From NCBI RefSeq assembly GCF_017995835.1, contig NZ_JAGOID010000025.1, positions 1-32,910 on the forward strand: a stretch of DNA of 32,910 nucleotides, read 5' to 3'. Source of the DNA: Amaricoccus sp. (GTDB taxonomy: Bacteria > Pseudomonadota > Alphaproteobacteria > Rhodobacterales > Rhodobacteraceae). Below, in pieces: positions 1 to 9,358 of the stretch. Below the pieces are notes generated by a model. It had not been told where the DNA came from and did not search any database. It saw nothing but the letters and a program-made list of their open reading frames with translations. Each line of letters opens with the position of its first letter. The stretch's first letter is position 1. A program made the position numbers and the translations under genes.

Positions 1-1
1 C

Positions 2-307
2 CATGCCGTAACCACGCTGCGCATGAACGTCGGCGACGCGACGGCGCTGCGGCGCTGGTGCGAGCAGGAGGCGGGCCTCACGCTCGGGGTCGGCCTCGGC
101 GGCCCGGGCGAGCGGGAGCAGACGCTTTTCCGGATCGCCCACATGGGCCACGTCGATCCGCCGATGCTCCTCGGCGCGCTTGCGACCGTCGAGGCGGGCC
201 TCACCGCCTGCGCGATCGCGCATGGACGCGGCGCGGTCGACGCCGCTGCCCGCGTCATTGCGGCCGCCCGCACCGTACCTGTCCCGGCCCTCGCGGACGG
301 GGGCTGA
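2..307 (+). CDS. Class V PLP-dependent aminotransferase, C-terminal part (5' end outside window)
   Basis: This is the last ~101 residues of a protein whose reading frame is open at the left edge. It ends with TGA at 305-307. The visible part contains a small-domain pattern of the alanine/serine-glyoxylate aminotransferase family: a glycine-rich LGVGLGG segment, then FRIAHMGHVDPPMLLGALAT. The RIAHMGH segment is typical of the C-terminal domain in that family. The PLP lysine would lie upstream and cannot be seen. The ATG at 23 is internal, because the frame continues to the window edge and residues before it (TTLR) fit the family. Substrate specificity cannot be read from this fragment. No hairpin terminator is evident between it and the next gene. 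Confidence 0.8.
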   Translation, partial: HAVTTLRMNVGDATALRRWCEQEAGLTLGVGLGGPGEREQTLFRIAHMGHVDPPMLLGALATVEAGLTACAIAHGRGAVDAAARVIAAARTVPVPALADGG

Positions 308-365
308 CCCTTCGGCCCGCGTCGACCCGGAGGCGCGACAAGTAGACTCGTCCTGAAATTGCATT

Positions 366-394
366 TTGCCATTTTGCGAATCGTCGTGTATCGT
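366..394 (+). promoter_or_regulatory. Candidate sigma-70 promoter of the histidine kinase gene
   Basis: A -35-like TTGCCA (366-371) and a -10-like TATCGT (389-394) are separated by 17 bases in an AT-richer stretch, 86 bases before the kinase start. A perfect 5-1-5 palindrome, TCGTC-T-GACGA (391-401), overlaps the -10 element and could be an operator. A direct repeat of ATCGTC occurs at 380 and 390. These are motif matches only. Confidence 0.4.
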
Positions 395-479
395 CTGACG
401 AACAACGCGGCCGAGCTTCAACCATAAGGTTAAGACCGGACAAACCGGACCGCTCGGTGCCGTCCGCGCAGGGATCACG

Positions 480-1982
480 ATGGCGACGCTCGATTCTTCC
501 ATGCAGGCGATCGCCGCGGGCGGCTCGGCCCGGGACCGGGCCATGATCGTGCATGACGTCCGCAGCGAGCTCCTGGGGGTGGCCGGGGGTGTCGCGATGC
601 TCGAAAACGCAGCGCTGGAGCCGCGGCTGCGGGAGCAACTGGACCGGATCGCCGCTGCCACGAGCAGCCTCGGCCGGCTCGTCGGCGGGCTCATCGAGCC
701 CGACCAGCCGCAGGCCGGCGACGACAAGCCGGCGGATCTCGCTGCGCTCCTTCGCCACGTGACGCGCCGCTGGACCGGCGAGGCCCGCGAGCATGGCGTG
801 GAATTGTCCGTGGCGGCCGATCCGGCCGCGCCCACGGCCCTCGAGGTCGACGCCATCGCGCTCGAGCGCGCTCTCGGCAACGTCGTCCGGAGCGCGGTCC
901 GCCACGGCGGGGCAGGGCGGGTCCGCATCGGCCTCGTGCGCGGCCCCGACGGCGGCGTCGTGCTCGTCGTCCGGGATGAGGGGCCCGGCCCGCCGGGGGC
1001 GACCTTCGGGCGGGAGACGGACGAACGGGAGGGCAGGGATCTCGGCCACCACATCGCGCGGCGGCTCTGCGCGAAGATCGGCGGCGCCTTCATGCTCGAG
1101 GACGCGAGCCCGGGCGGAGGACTGGAGGTGCGGCTCGCCTTCCCGGCCAGCCTGTGCGTCGGCGCGACGCCTGATGCGGATGGGCCGACGCCCGCGGGAG
1201 CGTCGCGGGATGTGCTGCGCGGCGTGCGAGTGCTTCTCGCCGAGGACAACCCCACGAACCAGATGGTCGCGACGCAGATGCTCGCCGCGCTCGGCGCCGA
1301 GGTCGAGCTGTGCGCCGATGGCGTGGAGGCGCTCCAGCGCTTCGAGGCGAGCGAGTTCGACCTCGTGATCGTCGACATCGAGATGCCACGCATGTCCGGG
1401 CTCGATGTCATCCGCGCCATCCGCGGCCGGGGCGATCGGCGGGCGCGCTTGCCGATCGTCGCGCTTACCGCCTACGCGATGCGCGAGCACCGCGAGAGGA
1501 TCGCCGCGGCCGGCGCGGACGGGCTGATCTCCAAGCCCATCACCAGCATCGAGCACTTCGGCGCGGCGCTGCGCGAGCATATGGGGACGAATGCCGCCGC
1601 CCTGGCCGATCGGCCGGCGCAGGACGACGCCGACGGGACGCCGGTAGCCGACCTTGCGATCTTCGATGCGCTCTGCGCGTCGATCGGCATAAGCATGATG
1701 GCGGAGCTGCTCGACAAGGTGGCGGCCGACCTCCAGCAGTCTCGCGCCGATCTCGGCGGCGCCATCGAGCCTCTCGACCGCAAGGTGATCCGCTCCGCCT
1801 CACACATCCTGATTTCGGTCGCGGGGGCCGTCGGCGCTACGCGGCTCCAGTCCTGCGCGCGGAGGCTCAACATCGCGGCCCACGGGGGCGAGGCGGCGGA
1901 CCTGCCCGACCAGGTGCGGACCTGCATGATCGAGATCGACGCTGCGGTCGCCTTCGCTCGCAGCCGGCAGGCCGAAGGCTAG
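480..1982 (+). CDS. Soluble hybrid histidine kinase with receiver and Hpt-like domain
   Basis: A 500-residue phosphorelay protein. No signal peptide, membrane segment or separate sensor domain is visible, so it should be cytosolic. Order of parts: a short N-terminus with an H-box-like segment HDVRSELLG (candidate phosphorylated His25); an ATPase region at about 85-215, including the DEGPGPPG glycine-rich loop; a receiver at about 249-370 with the acidic pocket AEDN and candidate phospho-acceptor Asp299 (VDIEMPRMSG) and conserved lysine (SKP); and a C-terminal four-helix Hpt-like domain at about 395-490. In the Hpt-like domain His442 sits in SHILISVAGAVGA, so the usual lysine-glycine after HxL is replaced, but histidine and the GA end remain. 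The LuxO-like activator starts 14 bases downstream and is the obvious partner. The expected route is His25, Asp299, His442, then the activator's Asp53. The input signal is unknown. Confidence 0.88.
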   Translation: MATLDSSMQAIAAGGSARDRAMIVHDVRSELLGVAGGVAMLENAALEPRLREQLDRIAAATSSLGRLVGGLIEPDQPQAGDDKPADLAALLRHVTRRWTGEAREHGVELSVAADPAAPTALEVDAIALERALGNVVRSAVRHGGAGRVRIGLVRGPDGGVVLVVRDEGPGPPGATFGRETDEREGRDLGHHIARRLCAKIGGAFMLEDASPGGGLEVRLAFPASLCVGATPDADGPTPAGASRDVLRGVRVLLAEDNPTNQMVATQMLAALGAEVELCADGVEALQRFEASEFDLVIVDIEMPRMSGLDVIRAIRGRGDRRARLPIVALTAYAMREHRERIAAAGADGLISKPITSIEHFGAALREHMGTNAAALADRPAQDDADGTPVADLAIFDALCASIGISMMAELLDKVAADLQQSRADLGGAIEPLDRKVIRSASHILISVAGAVGATRLQSCARRLNIAAHGGEAADLPDQVRTCMIEIDAAVAFARSRQAEG

Positions 1983-1996
1983 GGGAGAGGACGCGC

Positions 1997-3403
<1,407 letters not shown>

Positions 3404-3415
<12 letters not shown>

Positions 3416-3435
3416 CGGCGAATAGCGGCGCCGGC
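3404..3435 (+). terminator. Inverted repeat spanning the regulator stop codon, with tandem 10-mer
   Basis: A perfect 7-base inverted repeat (GCCGGCG at 3404-3410, CGCCGGC at 3429-3435) encloses the stop codon. The 18-base loop lies within two tandem copies of AATAGCGGCG (3411-3430). There is no T-tract, so termination is uncertain. The repeat separates the phosphorelay from the salvage operon. Confidence 0.3.
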
Positions 3436-3495
3436 TTGCCAATCCGGCCGCCCGCGTCCCATAGTCTCGCCGCGTTCACGACGGGAGCATCGCGC

Positions 3496-3894
3496 ATGAG
3501 CCTGCACAAGGTCGCGCTCGACGCGTGGGAGAATGCCCACGCGCCCTATTCGGGGTTCAAGGTCGGGGCCGCCATCCGCACGGCCGACGGCCGGGTCTTC
3601 GCCGGCTGCAACGTCGAGAACGTCGCCTATCCCGAAGGCACCTGCGCCGAGGCCGGCGCCATCGCCGCCATGTGCCTCGCCGGCGCCCGCGTGATCGTCG
3701 AGGTTCTCGTCGTCGCGGACAGCCCGGACCCGACGCCACCCTGCGGCGGCTGCCGCCAGAAGCTCGCCGAGTTCGCCGCCTCCGATACGCCCGTCGCCCT
3801 CGCGGACCTCGACGGGGAGCGCTGCCGCACCACCGTCGGCGCACTGCTGCCGGGAGCGTTCAGCCTCGGCCACATGGTCAAGAGCCGCCCGTGA
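3496..3894 (+). CDS. cdd: Cytidine deaminase
   Basis: A 132-residue homotetrameric-type cytidine deaminase that converts cytidine and deoxycytidine to uridine and deoxyuridine. The N-terminal part has the nucleoside-binding [10 protein letters not shown] and [22 protein letters not shown], where the CAE triad supplies a zinc ligand and the catalytic glutamate. The second zinc site is PCGGCRQ, with two cysteines. Length is typical of the short form. The start has GGGAG (3483-3487) eight bases upstream. The stop overlaps the GTG of deoC (GTGA), which indicates translational coupling. It is the first gene of the nucleoside salvage operon and begins 80 bases after the regulator gene. Confidence 0.96.
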   Translation: MSLHKVALDAWENAHAPYSGFKVGAAIRTADGRVFAGCNVENVAYPEGTCAEAGAIAAMCLAGARVIVEVLVVADSPDPTPPCGGCRQKLAEFAASDTPVALADLDGERCRTTVGALLPGAFSLGHMVKSRP

Positions 3895-4661
3895 GCGCCG
3901 CTCTCGTCAACGCCGCCCGCCGCGCGCTGGTCTGCCTCGACCTGACCAATCTCGACGGCGATTGCGACGAGACCGCCGCGGCCGCGCTCTGCCAGCGCGC
4001 CCAGACGCCCGAAGGCTCCGTCGCCGCCGTCTGCATCTGGCCCGCGTTCGTCGCCCAGGCCAGAGCGGCGCTGCGGCACACCGGAGTCCGGGTGGCGACG
4101 GTGATCAACTTCCCCACCGGCGAGGGCGACCTCGCCGTGGTCAAGGCCGAGGCCCGGGCCGCCATGTACGACGGCGCCGACGAGATCGACATGGTGATCC
4201 CTTGGCGCGCCGTGGTCGCGGGTGGCGAGGCGACTTTCGTCGCCGGGCTTCTCCACGAGGTCAAGGACATCACGGGAGAGGTTCCCCTGAAGGCCATCCT
4301 CGAGACCGGCGAGCTGAAGGATCCGGCCCTGATCGGCCTCGCCGCCGAGGCGGCGATCGCCGGCGGCGCGAACTTCCTAAAGACCTCGACCGGCAAGACC
4401 CCGGTCGGCGCCACTCCGGAGGCGGCGCGCATCCTGCTCGAAACCATCGCGCGGCTCGACCGCGGAGTCGGGTTCAAGGCCTCCGGCGGCGTCCGCACGG
4501 TGGAGCAAGCGGCCGAGTATATCGCGCTCGCCGATGCGATCCTCGGAGCCGGCTGGGCCCGGCCGAAGCATTTCCGCATCGGCGCCTCCGGGCTTCTCGA
4601 CGCCATCCTGGCCACGCTCGACACTGGGATGGACGCTCCCGAGGACGACGAGACCTATTGA
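3891..4661 (+). CDS. deoC: Deoxyribose-phosphate aldolase
   Basis: A 256-residue class I aldolase that splits 2-deoxyribose-5-phosphate into glyceraldehyde-3-phosphate and acetaldehyde, the last step of deoxynucleoside catabolism. The Schiff-base lysine is Lys164 in FLKTSTGK. The second active-site lysine is Lys196 in GFKASGG, and the [10 protein letters not shown] segment carries the active-site aspartate. The GTG start at 3891 overlaps the cdd stop by four bases and keeps the conserved N-terminus; upstream ATGs in frame would lie inside cdd. The stop overlaps the deoA start (TGATG). The C-terminus has an acidic tail ending DDETY. Confidence 0.95.
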   Translation: MSAALVNAARRALVCLDLTNLDGDCDETAAAALCQRAQTPEGSVAAVCIWPAFVAQARAALRHTGVRVATVINFPTGEGDLAVVKAEARAAMYDGADEIDMVIPWRAVVAGGEATFVAGLLHEVKDITGEVPLKAILETGELKDPALIGLAAEAAIAGGANFLKTSTGKTPVGATPEAARILLETIARLDRGVGFKASGGVRTVEQAAEYIALADAILGAGWARPKHFRIGASGLLDAILATLDTGMDAPEDDETY

Positions 4662-5968
4662 TGCTCCCGCAGGAAATCATCGTCGCCAAGCGCGACGGGC
4701 GACGGCTCGCCCCGGAGCAGATCCGTTTCATGGTCGAGGGCCTGACCTCGGGCGCGATCACCGAAGGGCAGGTCGCGGCCTTCGCGATGACGGTGTTCTT
4801 CCGCGGCATGACGATCGACGAGCGGGTGGCGCTCACGCTCGCAATGCGCGACTCGGGCGAGGTGCTGCGCTGGGACCTGCCGGGCCCGGTGGTCGACAAG
4901 CATTCCTCCGGCGGCATCGGCGACAATGTCTCGTTGATGCTCGCGCCCGCGCTCGCCGCCTGCGGCGCCTATGTGCCGATGATCTCCGGCCGTGGCCTCG
5001 GCCATACCGGCGGCACGCTCGACAAGCTCGACGCGATTCCGGGCTACGTCACCCAGCCCGACGCCGCGACCTTCCGCCGCGTCGTCGCCGAGGTCGGCTG
5101 CGCCGTGATCGGCCAGACCGCCGACCTCGCGCCGGCCGACAGGCGGCTCTACGCCATCCGCGACGTAACGGGGACAGTCGAGTCGATCGACCTCATCACC
5201 GCCTCGATCCTGTCCAAGAAGCTCGCCGCCGGCCTTGACGCCCTGGCGCTCGACATCAAGGCGGGCTCGGGCGCCTTCATGGCGACTCATGACGCGGCCC
5301 GCGCGCTGGCCCGAAGCCTCGTCGACGTGGCGAACGGGGCCGGTTGCCGCACCGTGGCGCTGGTGACCGACATGAACGAGCCGCTGGCCTCCGCCGCCGG
5401 CAACGCCGTCGAGGTGGCGAACGCCATCCGCTTCCTTACCGGCGAGGAGATCGACGGCCGGCTCTGGGACGTGACGCTGGCGCTCGGCGGCGAACTTCTG
5501 GCGCTGTCGGACCTCGCGGAGAGTCCAGCGGAAGGTGCTCGCCGCGTGGCCGAGGCGTTCGACAGCGGCGCGGCCGCCGAGCGGTTCGCGCGCATGGTCG
5601 CCGCGCTCGGCGGACCGAAGGACATTCTCGAGAACCACGACCGCCACCTTCGCCGCGCGCCCGTCATGGGCGAAGTGACCGCCGGCAAGAGCGGCCACGT
5701 CGCGGCGATCGACGGCCGCGCGCTTGGCTACGCGGTCGTCGAACTCGGCGGCGGGCGCCGGCGGGCGGCAGATGCGATCGACCATTCCGTCGGCTTCGAG
5801 GGACTCCTCGGCCTCGGGGCCGTGGTCGAGCCGGGGACGCCGATCGCGCGTCTCCACGCCGCCGACCAGGCGGCCTTCGAGCGCGCCGCCGAACGACTGC
5901 GCCTCGCCTACCGCATCGAGGGCCGCGCCCCGGACGAAGGCGCGCTGATCGTGGAGCGCGTCGCATGA
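4661..5968 (+). CDS. deoA: Thymidine phosphorylase
   Basis: A 435-residue pyrimidine nucleoside phosphorylase of the glycosyltransferase family 3 fold. It converts thymidine plus phosphate to thymine and deoxyribose-1-phosphate. The N-terminal helical domain is followed by the phosphate-binding signature [13 protein letters not shown] (Lys80 onward) and [15 protein letters not shown], which is the family hallmark. The middle segment [23 protein letters not shown] contains base- and sugar-contacting residues. Length matches E. coli DeoA. It starts in a TGATG overlap with deoC, and its own stop forms ATGA with a downstream small frame. It supplies deoxyribose-1-phosphate to deoB. Confidence 0.96.
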   Translation: MLPQEIIVAKRDGRRLAPEQIRFMVEGLTSGAITEGQVAAFAMTVFFRGMTIDERVALTLAMRDSGEVLRWDLPGPVVDKHSSGGIGDNVSLMLAPALAACGAYVPMISGRGLGHTGGTLDKLDAIPGYVTQPDAATFRRVVAEVGCAVIGQTADLAPADRRLYAIRDVTGTVESIDLITASILSKKLAAGLDALALDIKAGSGAFMATHDAARALARSLVDVANGAGCRTVALVTDMNEPLASAAGNAVEVANAIRFLTGEEIDGRLWDVTLALGGELLALSDLAESPAEGARRVAEAFDSGAAAERFARMVAALGGPKDILENHDRHLRRAPVMGEVTAGKSGHVAAIDGRALGYAVVELGGGRRRAADAIDHSVGFEGLLGLGAVVEPGTPIARLHAADQAAFERAAERLRLAYRIEGRAPDEGALIVERVA

Positions 5969-6186
5969 CGATCCGCGCTCCCACGTCCGCAAGTGTCTCG
6001 GCGGCCGGAAGAGCGCCAAGGATTTCATATAGGTTAGCTTACCTGGAGAGCAGTCGTTTCGCGCCCACAGGCGCGAAATCAGCAAAAGGACTCTGCGCGC
6101 ACCTGCGCGCTCCTTGTGGCGGCAAAGGCCGCCTCCGCCGCCGGGGGCAGGGCGAGCCGCCTCGGGCCCTCCGCGGGAACGCCTGA
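5965..6186 (+). CDS. Small open frame bridging deoA and deoB (doubtful protein)
   Basis: A 73-residue frame starts in an ATGA overlap with the deoA stop and ends in a TGATG overlap with the deoB start. It fills the only real gap in the operon. The product is very rich in Arg, Gly, Pro and Ala and I recognise no domain. Its middle is encoded by hairpin DNA, which argues that it is a passive translation of a palindromic insert. The precise coupling at both ends could still matter, because ribosomes would be carried across the insert into deoB. Confidence 0.25.
   Translation: MTIRAPTSASVSAAGRAPRISYRLAYLESSRFAPTGAKSAKGLCAHLRAPCGGKGRLRRRGQGEPPRALRGNA
6056..6133. repeat. Cluster of three palindromes between deoA and deoB
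   Basis: Three hairpins follow each other. The first is TTTCGCGCC (6057-6065) and GGCGCGAAA (6070-6078), with a 4-base loop. The second is GCGCGC (6095-6100) and GCGCGC (6105-6110), flanked by AAGGA and TCCTT. The third is GGCGGC (6118-6123) and GCCGCC (6128-6133). An AT-richer stretch (6020-6055) precedes them. This layout resembles an interspersed palindromic repeat, but it could also be an internal RNA-processing or attenuation site. I see no second copy in the window. Confidence 0.5.
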
Positions 6187-7385
6187 TGCCACGCGCGGCG
6201 CTCCTCGTCATGGATTCCGTCGGCTGCGGCGGCGCCCCCGACGCGAGCGACTTCGGCGACGAGGGCGCCAACACCCTCGGCCATATCGCACTCGCCTGCG
6301 CCGGGGGCCGCGCCGAGCACGGCCGCAGCGGCCCGCTTCGCGTCCCCAACCTCGCTGGCCTCGGCCTCGGACCGGCGATCCGCCTCGCCTCCGGACTCGA
6401 GACCGGCCTCCCCGACACGCCCCGCGGCCTCTGGGGCGCCGCGACCGAGGTCTCGCGCGGCAAGGACACGCCCTCCGGGCACTGGGAACTCGCGGGCGTC
6501 CCCGTCCCCTGGAACTGGCATTATTTCCCGAAGGCTGACCCGGCGATCCCGCCCGACGTCACCCTTCCACTGATCGCTCGCGCCGGCCTGCCCGGGACGC
6601 TCTGCAACGCTCATTCCTCCGGGATGCCTGTCCTGCGAGCCTACGGCGAGGAGCACATCGCTACCGGCAAGCCGATCCTCTACACCTCCGCCGACAGCGT
6701 GTTGCAGATCGCCGCGCACGAGACGCGTTTCGGCCTCGAACGCCTCTACGAGACCTGCCGAGTCGCCGCGGAGATCGTCCACCCGATGCGCGTCGGCCGC
6801 GTCATCGCCCGCCCCTTCGTCGGCGAGAGCCGGGAGAGCTTCGTCCGCACTCCGAACCGCCGCGACCTCGCCATTCCGCCGCCCGAGCCCACCATCCTCG
6901 ACCGGGTGCAGGCCGCCGGCGGCCGCACCCACGCCATCGGCAAGGTCGGCGACATCTTCGCCCATCGCGGCATCTCGACGCTGGCGAAGGACAAGGACGA
7001 CATGGCCCTCGTCGACGCCACACTTGCGGCTCTCGACACGGCGGAGGATGGCGACCTGATCTTCGCCAACTACGTCGACTTCGACACGCTCTGGGGCCAC
7101 CCGCGCGACGTCTCCGGCTACGCCCGGGCGCTCGAGGCCTTCGACGCGCGGCTGCCGGAGGTGTTCGCCCGGCTACGGCCCGACGACCTGCTGATCCTCA
7201 CCGCCGACCACGGCAACGACCCGACCTGGCGCGGCACGGACCACACCCGCGAGCGCGTCCCCGTCCTCGGCCTCGGTCCCGGCGCGCCGGCGGCGCTCGG
7301 CCTAATCGGCTTCGCCGATGTCGCCGAGACCATCGCCCGCCACCTCGGAGCGCCGCCCGGCCGTCACGGCGTGGCGCGGCCATGA
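6186..7385 (+). CDS. deoB: Phosphopentomutase
   Basis: A 399-residue metalloenzyme of the alkaline phosphatase superfamily. It interconverts (deoxy)ribose-1-phosphate and the 5-phosphate, feeding DeoC. The N-terminal metal ligand is Asp10 in [19 protein letters not shown] carries the region of the phosphorylated threonine. The C-terminal half has [14 protein letters not shown] and [10 protein letters not shown] (Asp341, His342), then [10 protein letters not shown], all typical metal-site motifs. Length is typical. The ATG at 6186 overlaps the stop of the small bridging frame; the open frame extends slightly upstream, but homology starts here. The stop overlaps add by ATGA. Confidence 0.95.
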   Translation: MPRAALLVMDSVGCGGAPDASDFGDEGANTLGHIALACAGGRAEHGRSGPLRVPNLAGLGLGPAIRLASGLETGLPDTPRGLWGAATEVSRGKDTPSGHWELAGVPVPWNWHYFPKADPAIPPDVTLPLIARAGLPGTLCNAHSSGMPVLRAYGEEHIATGKPILYTSADSVLQIAAHETRFGLERLYETCRVAAEIVHPMRVGRVIARPFVGESRESFVRTPNRRDLAIPPPEPTILDRVQAAGGRTHAIGKVGDIFAHRGISTLAKDKDDMALVDATLAALDTAEDGDLIFANYVDFDTLWGHPRDVSGYARALEAFDARLPEVFARLRPDDLLILTADHGNDPTWRGTDHTRERVPVLGLGPGAPAALGLIGFADVAETIARHLGAPPGRHGVARP

Positions 7386-8362
7386 CAGACTGGGCGGCGC
7401 TTCCAAAGGTCGAGTTGCACCTCCACCTCGAAGGCGCCGCGCCGCCGGGCTTCATCCGCACGCTCGCCGCCGAGAAGGGCGTCGACCTCTCCGGCATCTT
7501 CGCCGCGGACGGCTCGTATCTCTGGTCCAACTTCGCCGGGTTCCTGCGCACCTACGAGGCGGCGTGCTCGGTCCTCGTCACGCCGGACGACTTCCGCCGG
7601 CTCGTCGTCGCCGTCCTGGGCGCCTCTGCCGCGCAGGGCGTGATCTACACGGAGATCTTCCTCGCCCCGGACCTCTGCGCCAGCGGCGACCCGGCCGCGT
7701 GGCCGGATTTTCTCGCCGCCATGGGGCAGGGGGCCGACGCCGTGCCCGAGGTCGAGACCCGCTTCATCCCGACGGCGATCCGCCATTTCGGCCGCGAGCG
7801 GGCCGAGCGCGCCGCCCGGACGATCGTGGCGAACCCACATCCGCGCGTGACCGGCTTCGGCATGGGGGGAGAGGAACGCTTCGGCCACCCTTCCGACTAC
7901 GCCCGCGCCTACGCCATCGCCGCCGAGGCGGGGCTCGGGCTCACGGTCCATGCCGGCGAGGTCGCCGGCCCCGAGAGCGTGGAGGCCGCGCTCGACTACC
8001 TGCCGGTCAAGCGCATTGGGCACGGGGTCCGCGCCGTCGAGGACCCGACGCTTGTGCGCCGCCTGGCCGAGGAGGAGATCCTGCTCGAGGTCAATCCGGG
8101 CTCCAACCTCGCCCTCGGCCTCTACCCGGACTGGCCCGCGCACCCGGTCGCCCGCCTGCGCGGGGCCGGCGTCCGCGTCGGCCTCTCGACCGACGACCCG
8201 CCGTATTTCGATACCACGCTGCCGCTGGAATACGCGGCGCTGGCCGCCGGCTTCGGCTGGACGCCGGCCGACTTCGCCGCCATCAACCGGGACGCGCTTG
8301 CGGGCGCCTTCTGCGACGAAGCGACCCGCGCCCGCCTGACAGCCCGCCTGGAGACCGCATGA
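7382..8362 (+). CDS. add: Adenosine deaminase family enzyme
   Basis: A 326-residue TIM-barrel aminohydrolase that probably converts adenosine and deoxyadenosine to the inosine forms. Zinc ligands are His13 and His15 in ELHLHLEGA. The central HAGE motif provides zinc and catalytic residues, followed by [12 protein letters not shown] and LEVNPGSN. The last metal-site aspartates are in LSTDDPPYF. The STDDPxxF end also occurs in some adenine deaminases of the same fold, so adenine is an alternative substrate. The operon context (nucleoside catabolism, followed by upp) favours adenosine. Start and stop both overlap neighbours by ATGA. Confidence 0.85.
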   Translation: MTDWAALPKVELHLHLEGAAPPGFIRTLAAEKGVDLSGIFAADGSYLWSNFAGFLRTYEAACSVLVTPDDFRRLVVAVLGASAAQGVIYTEIFLAPDLCASGDPAAWPDFLAAMGQGADAVPEVETRFIPTAIRHFGRERAERAARTIVANPHPRVTGFGMGGEERFGHPSDYARAYAIAAEAGLGLTVHAGEVAGPESVEAALDYLPVKRIGHGVRAVEDPTLVRRLAEEEILLEVNPGSNLALGLYPDWPAHPVARLRGAGVRVGLSTDDPPYFDTTLPLEYAALAAGFGWTPADFAAINRDALAGAFCDEATRARLTARLETA

Positions 8363-8988
8363 ACCAGCTCACTATCGTCGATCACCCGCTCGTCCAGCAC
8401 AAGCTGACCCTGATGCGCGACCGGGAGACTTCCACGGCTGGGTTCCGCCAGCTACTGCGCGAGATCTCGCTGCTTCTCGCCTACGAGGTCACCCGCGACC
8501 TGCCGATGACGACGATGACCATCGAGACGCCGCTCCAGTCGATGCAGGCCCCGACGCTGCTGGGCAAGAAGCTCGCGCTGATCTCTATCCTGCGCGCGGG
8601 CAACGGCCTGCTCGACGGCGTGCTGGAGCTGATCCCCTCGGCCCGCGTCGGCTTCATCGGTCTCTATCGCGACGAGAAGACGCTCCAACCGGTGCAGTAC
8701 TACGACAAGGTCCCGGCTGACCTCGACGAGCGCGTGACGATCGTTCTCGACCCGATGCTCGCCACGGGCAACTCCTCGGCGGCCGCCGTCTCGCTTCTCA
8801 GGGCCAAGGGCGCGGGCGACATCCGCTTCCTCTGCCTGCTCGCGGCGCCCGAGGGCGTCCGCCGCATGGCCGAGGCCCACCCGGACGTGCGCGTGGTGAC
8901 GGCCGCCCTCGACGAGCGCCTGAACGAGAAGGGCTACATCATGCCAGGGCTGGGGGATGCGGGGGACAGGATGTTCGGCACGAAGTAG
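8359..8988 (+). CDS. upp: Uracil phosphoribosyltransferase
   Basis: A 209-residue enzyme that makes UMP from uracil and PRPP and so recovers bases released by the operon's enzymes. The PRPP-binding loop is [15 protein letters not shown]. The C-terminal uracil-binding segment [17 protein letters not shown] is diagnostic for Upp. [13 protein letters not shown] near residue 80 is the conserved flexible-loop and dimer region. Length is typical. GGAG lies five bases before the ATG, which itself overlaps the add stop. It is the last gene of the operon, and a convergent - strand unit ends 370 bases further on. Confidence 0.96.
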   Translation: MNQLTIVDHPLVQHKLTLMRDRETSTAGFRQLLREISLLLAYEVTRDLPMTTMTIETPLQSMQAPTLLGKKLALISILRAGNGLLDGVLELIPSARVGFIGLYRDEKTLQPVQYYDKVPADLDERVTIVLDPMLATGNSSAAAVSLLRAKGAGDIRFLCLLAAPEGVRRMAEAHPDVRVVTAALDERLNEKGYIMPGLGDAGDRMFGTK

Positions 8989-9169
8989 GCGGTCAGGGCG
9001 GGCGCGGAGAAGGCGATGCCTGCCATTGCGGCGGGGACTGGCGGCCGTACGATCAACCTCGGCGCCGAGGCGGGAAACGCTGAAGGGCGAGGGCGAGGGC
9101 CCGTGCCTCGGCCGCGGGATACGGTCGCCGGCTGAAGACTTCGGCGTCAAGGGTTTACGGCGGATCCTT

Positions 9170-9213
9170 CGATGCACACCTTATGCACAACGTATGCACA
9201 ACGCATATGCCAA
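9170..9213. repeat. 11-base tandem repeat with DnaA-box-like units
   Basis: Four consecutive 11-base units share the core ATGCACA: CGATGCACACC, TTATGCACAAC, GTATGCACAAC and a degenerate GCATATGCCAA. The second unit contains TTATGCACA, which fits the DnaA-box pattern TTATNCACA exactly. The third differs at one base. Eleven-base spacing puts every unit on about the same face of the helix, as expected for cooperative protein binding. Confidence 0.6.
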
Positions 9214-9285
9214 GCAAAAGAGTCGGATTGAATCGTTGATGCAGGCGCGAGGCATTCAGGCGGAGGCCGTATGACATGAACAGCT

Positions 9286-9350
9286 CCGCTCGGTTCCTTC
9301 CGGGGCCCTTCGGCGTGCGCCTTGCGGCCCGTGCCGAAGGGATCGAGCGG
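9286..9350. terminator. Probable bidirectional terminator-like inverted repeat
   Basis: Nested arms CCGCTCG (9286-9292) with CGAGCGG (9344-9350), and CCCTTCGGC (9306-9314) with GCCGAAGGG (9333-9341), can fold into an extended stem. It lies just beyond the stop of the - strand membrane fusion protein gene and between two converging units. No T-tract follows. Confidence 0.45.
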
Positions 9351-9358
9351 AAGTGCTG

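Larger units (their letters stand above)
8989..9358. other. 370-base intergenic region between convergent upp and the secretion genes
   Basis: No convincing gene is seen. The left 150 bases are GC-rich and featureless to me. The right half holds a four-unit 11-base tandem repeat (9170-9213) and a long inverted repeat (9286-9350), described separately. A 26-codon frame (9194-9274, starting MHNAYAKQ) runs out of the repeat but has no ribosome binding site. Confidence 0.6.

Noticed and set aside
1310-1996. N-terminal extension of the LuxO-like regulator
   Set aside because: It overlaps the kinase gene in another frame. A strong ribosome binding site and the receiver start define 1997.
7382-8362. 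Calling the add gene an adenine deaminase
   Set aside because: The STDDPxxF ending is suggestive, but the operon context and the HLHLEGA/HAGE pattern fit adenosine deaminase at least as well. Kept as an alternative only.
9170-9213. Replication origin
   Set aside because: There are only three fair DnaA-like boxes, with no AT-rich unwinding region and no dnaA, parAB, repABC or other origin genes nearby.
9194-9274. 26-codon gene emerging from the 11-base repeat
   Set aside because: No ribosome binding site, its first codons come from the tandem repeat, and there is no recognisable product. Mentioned only in the intergenic entry.
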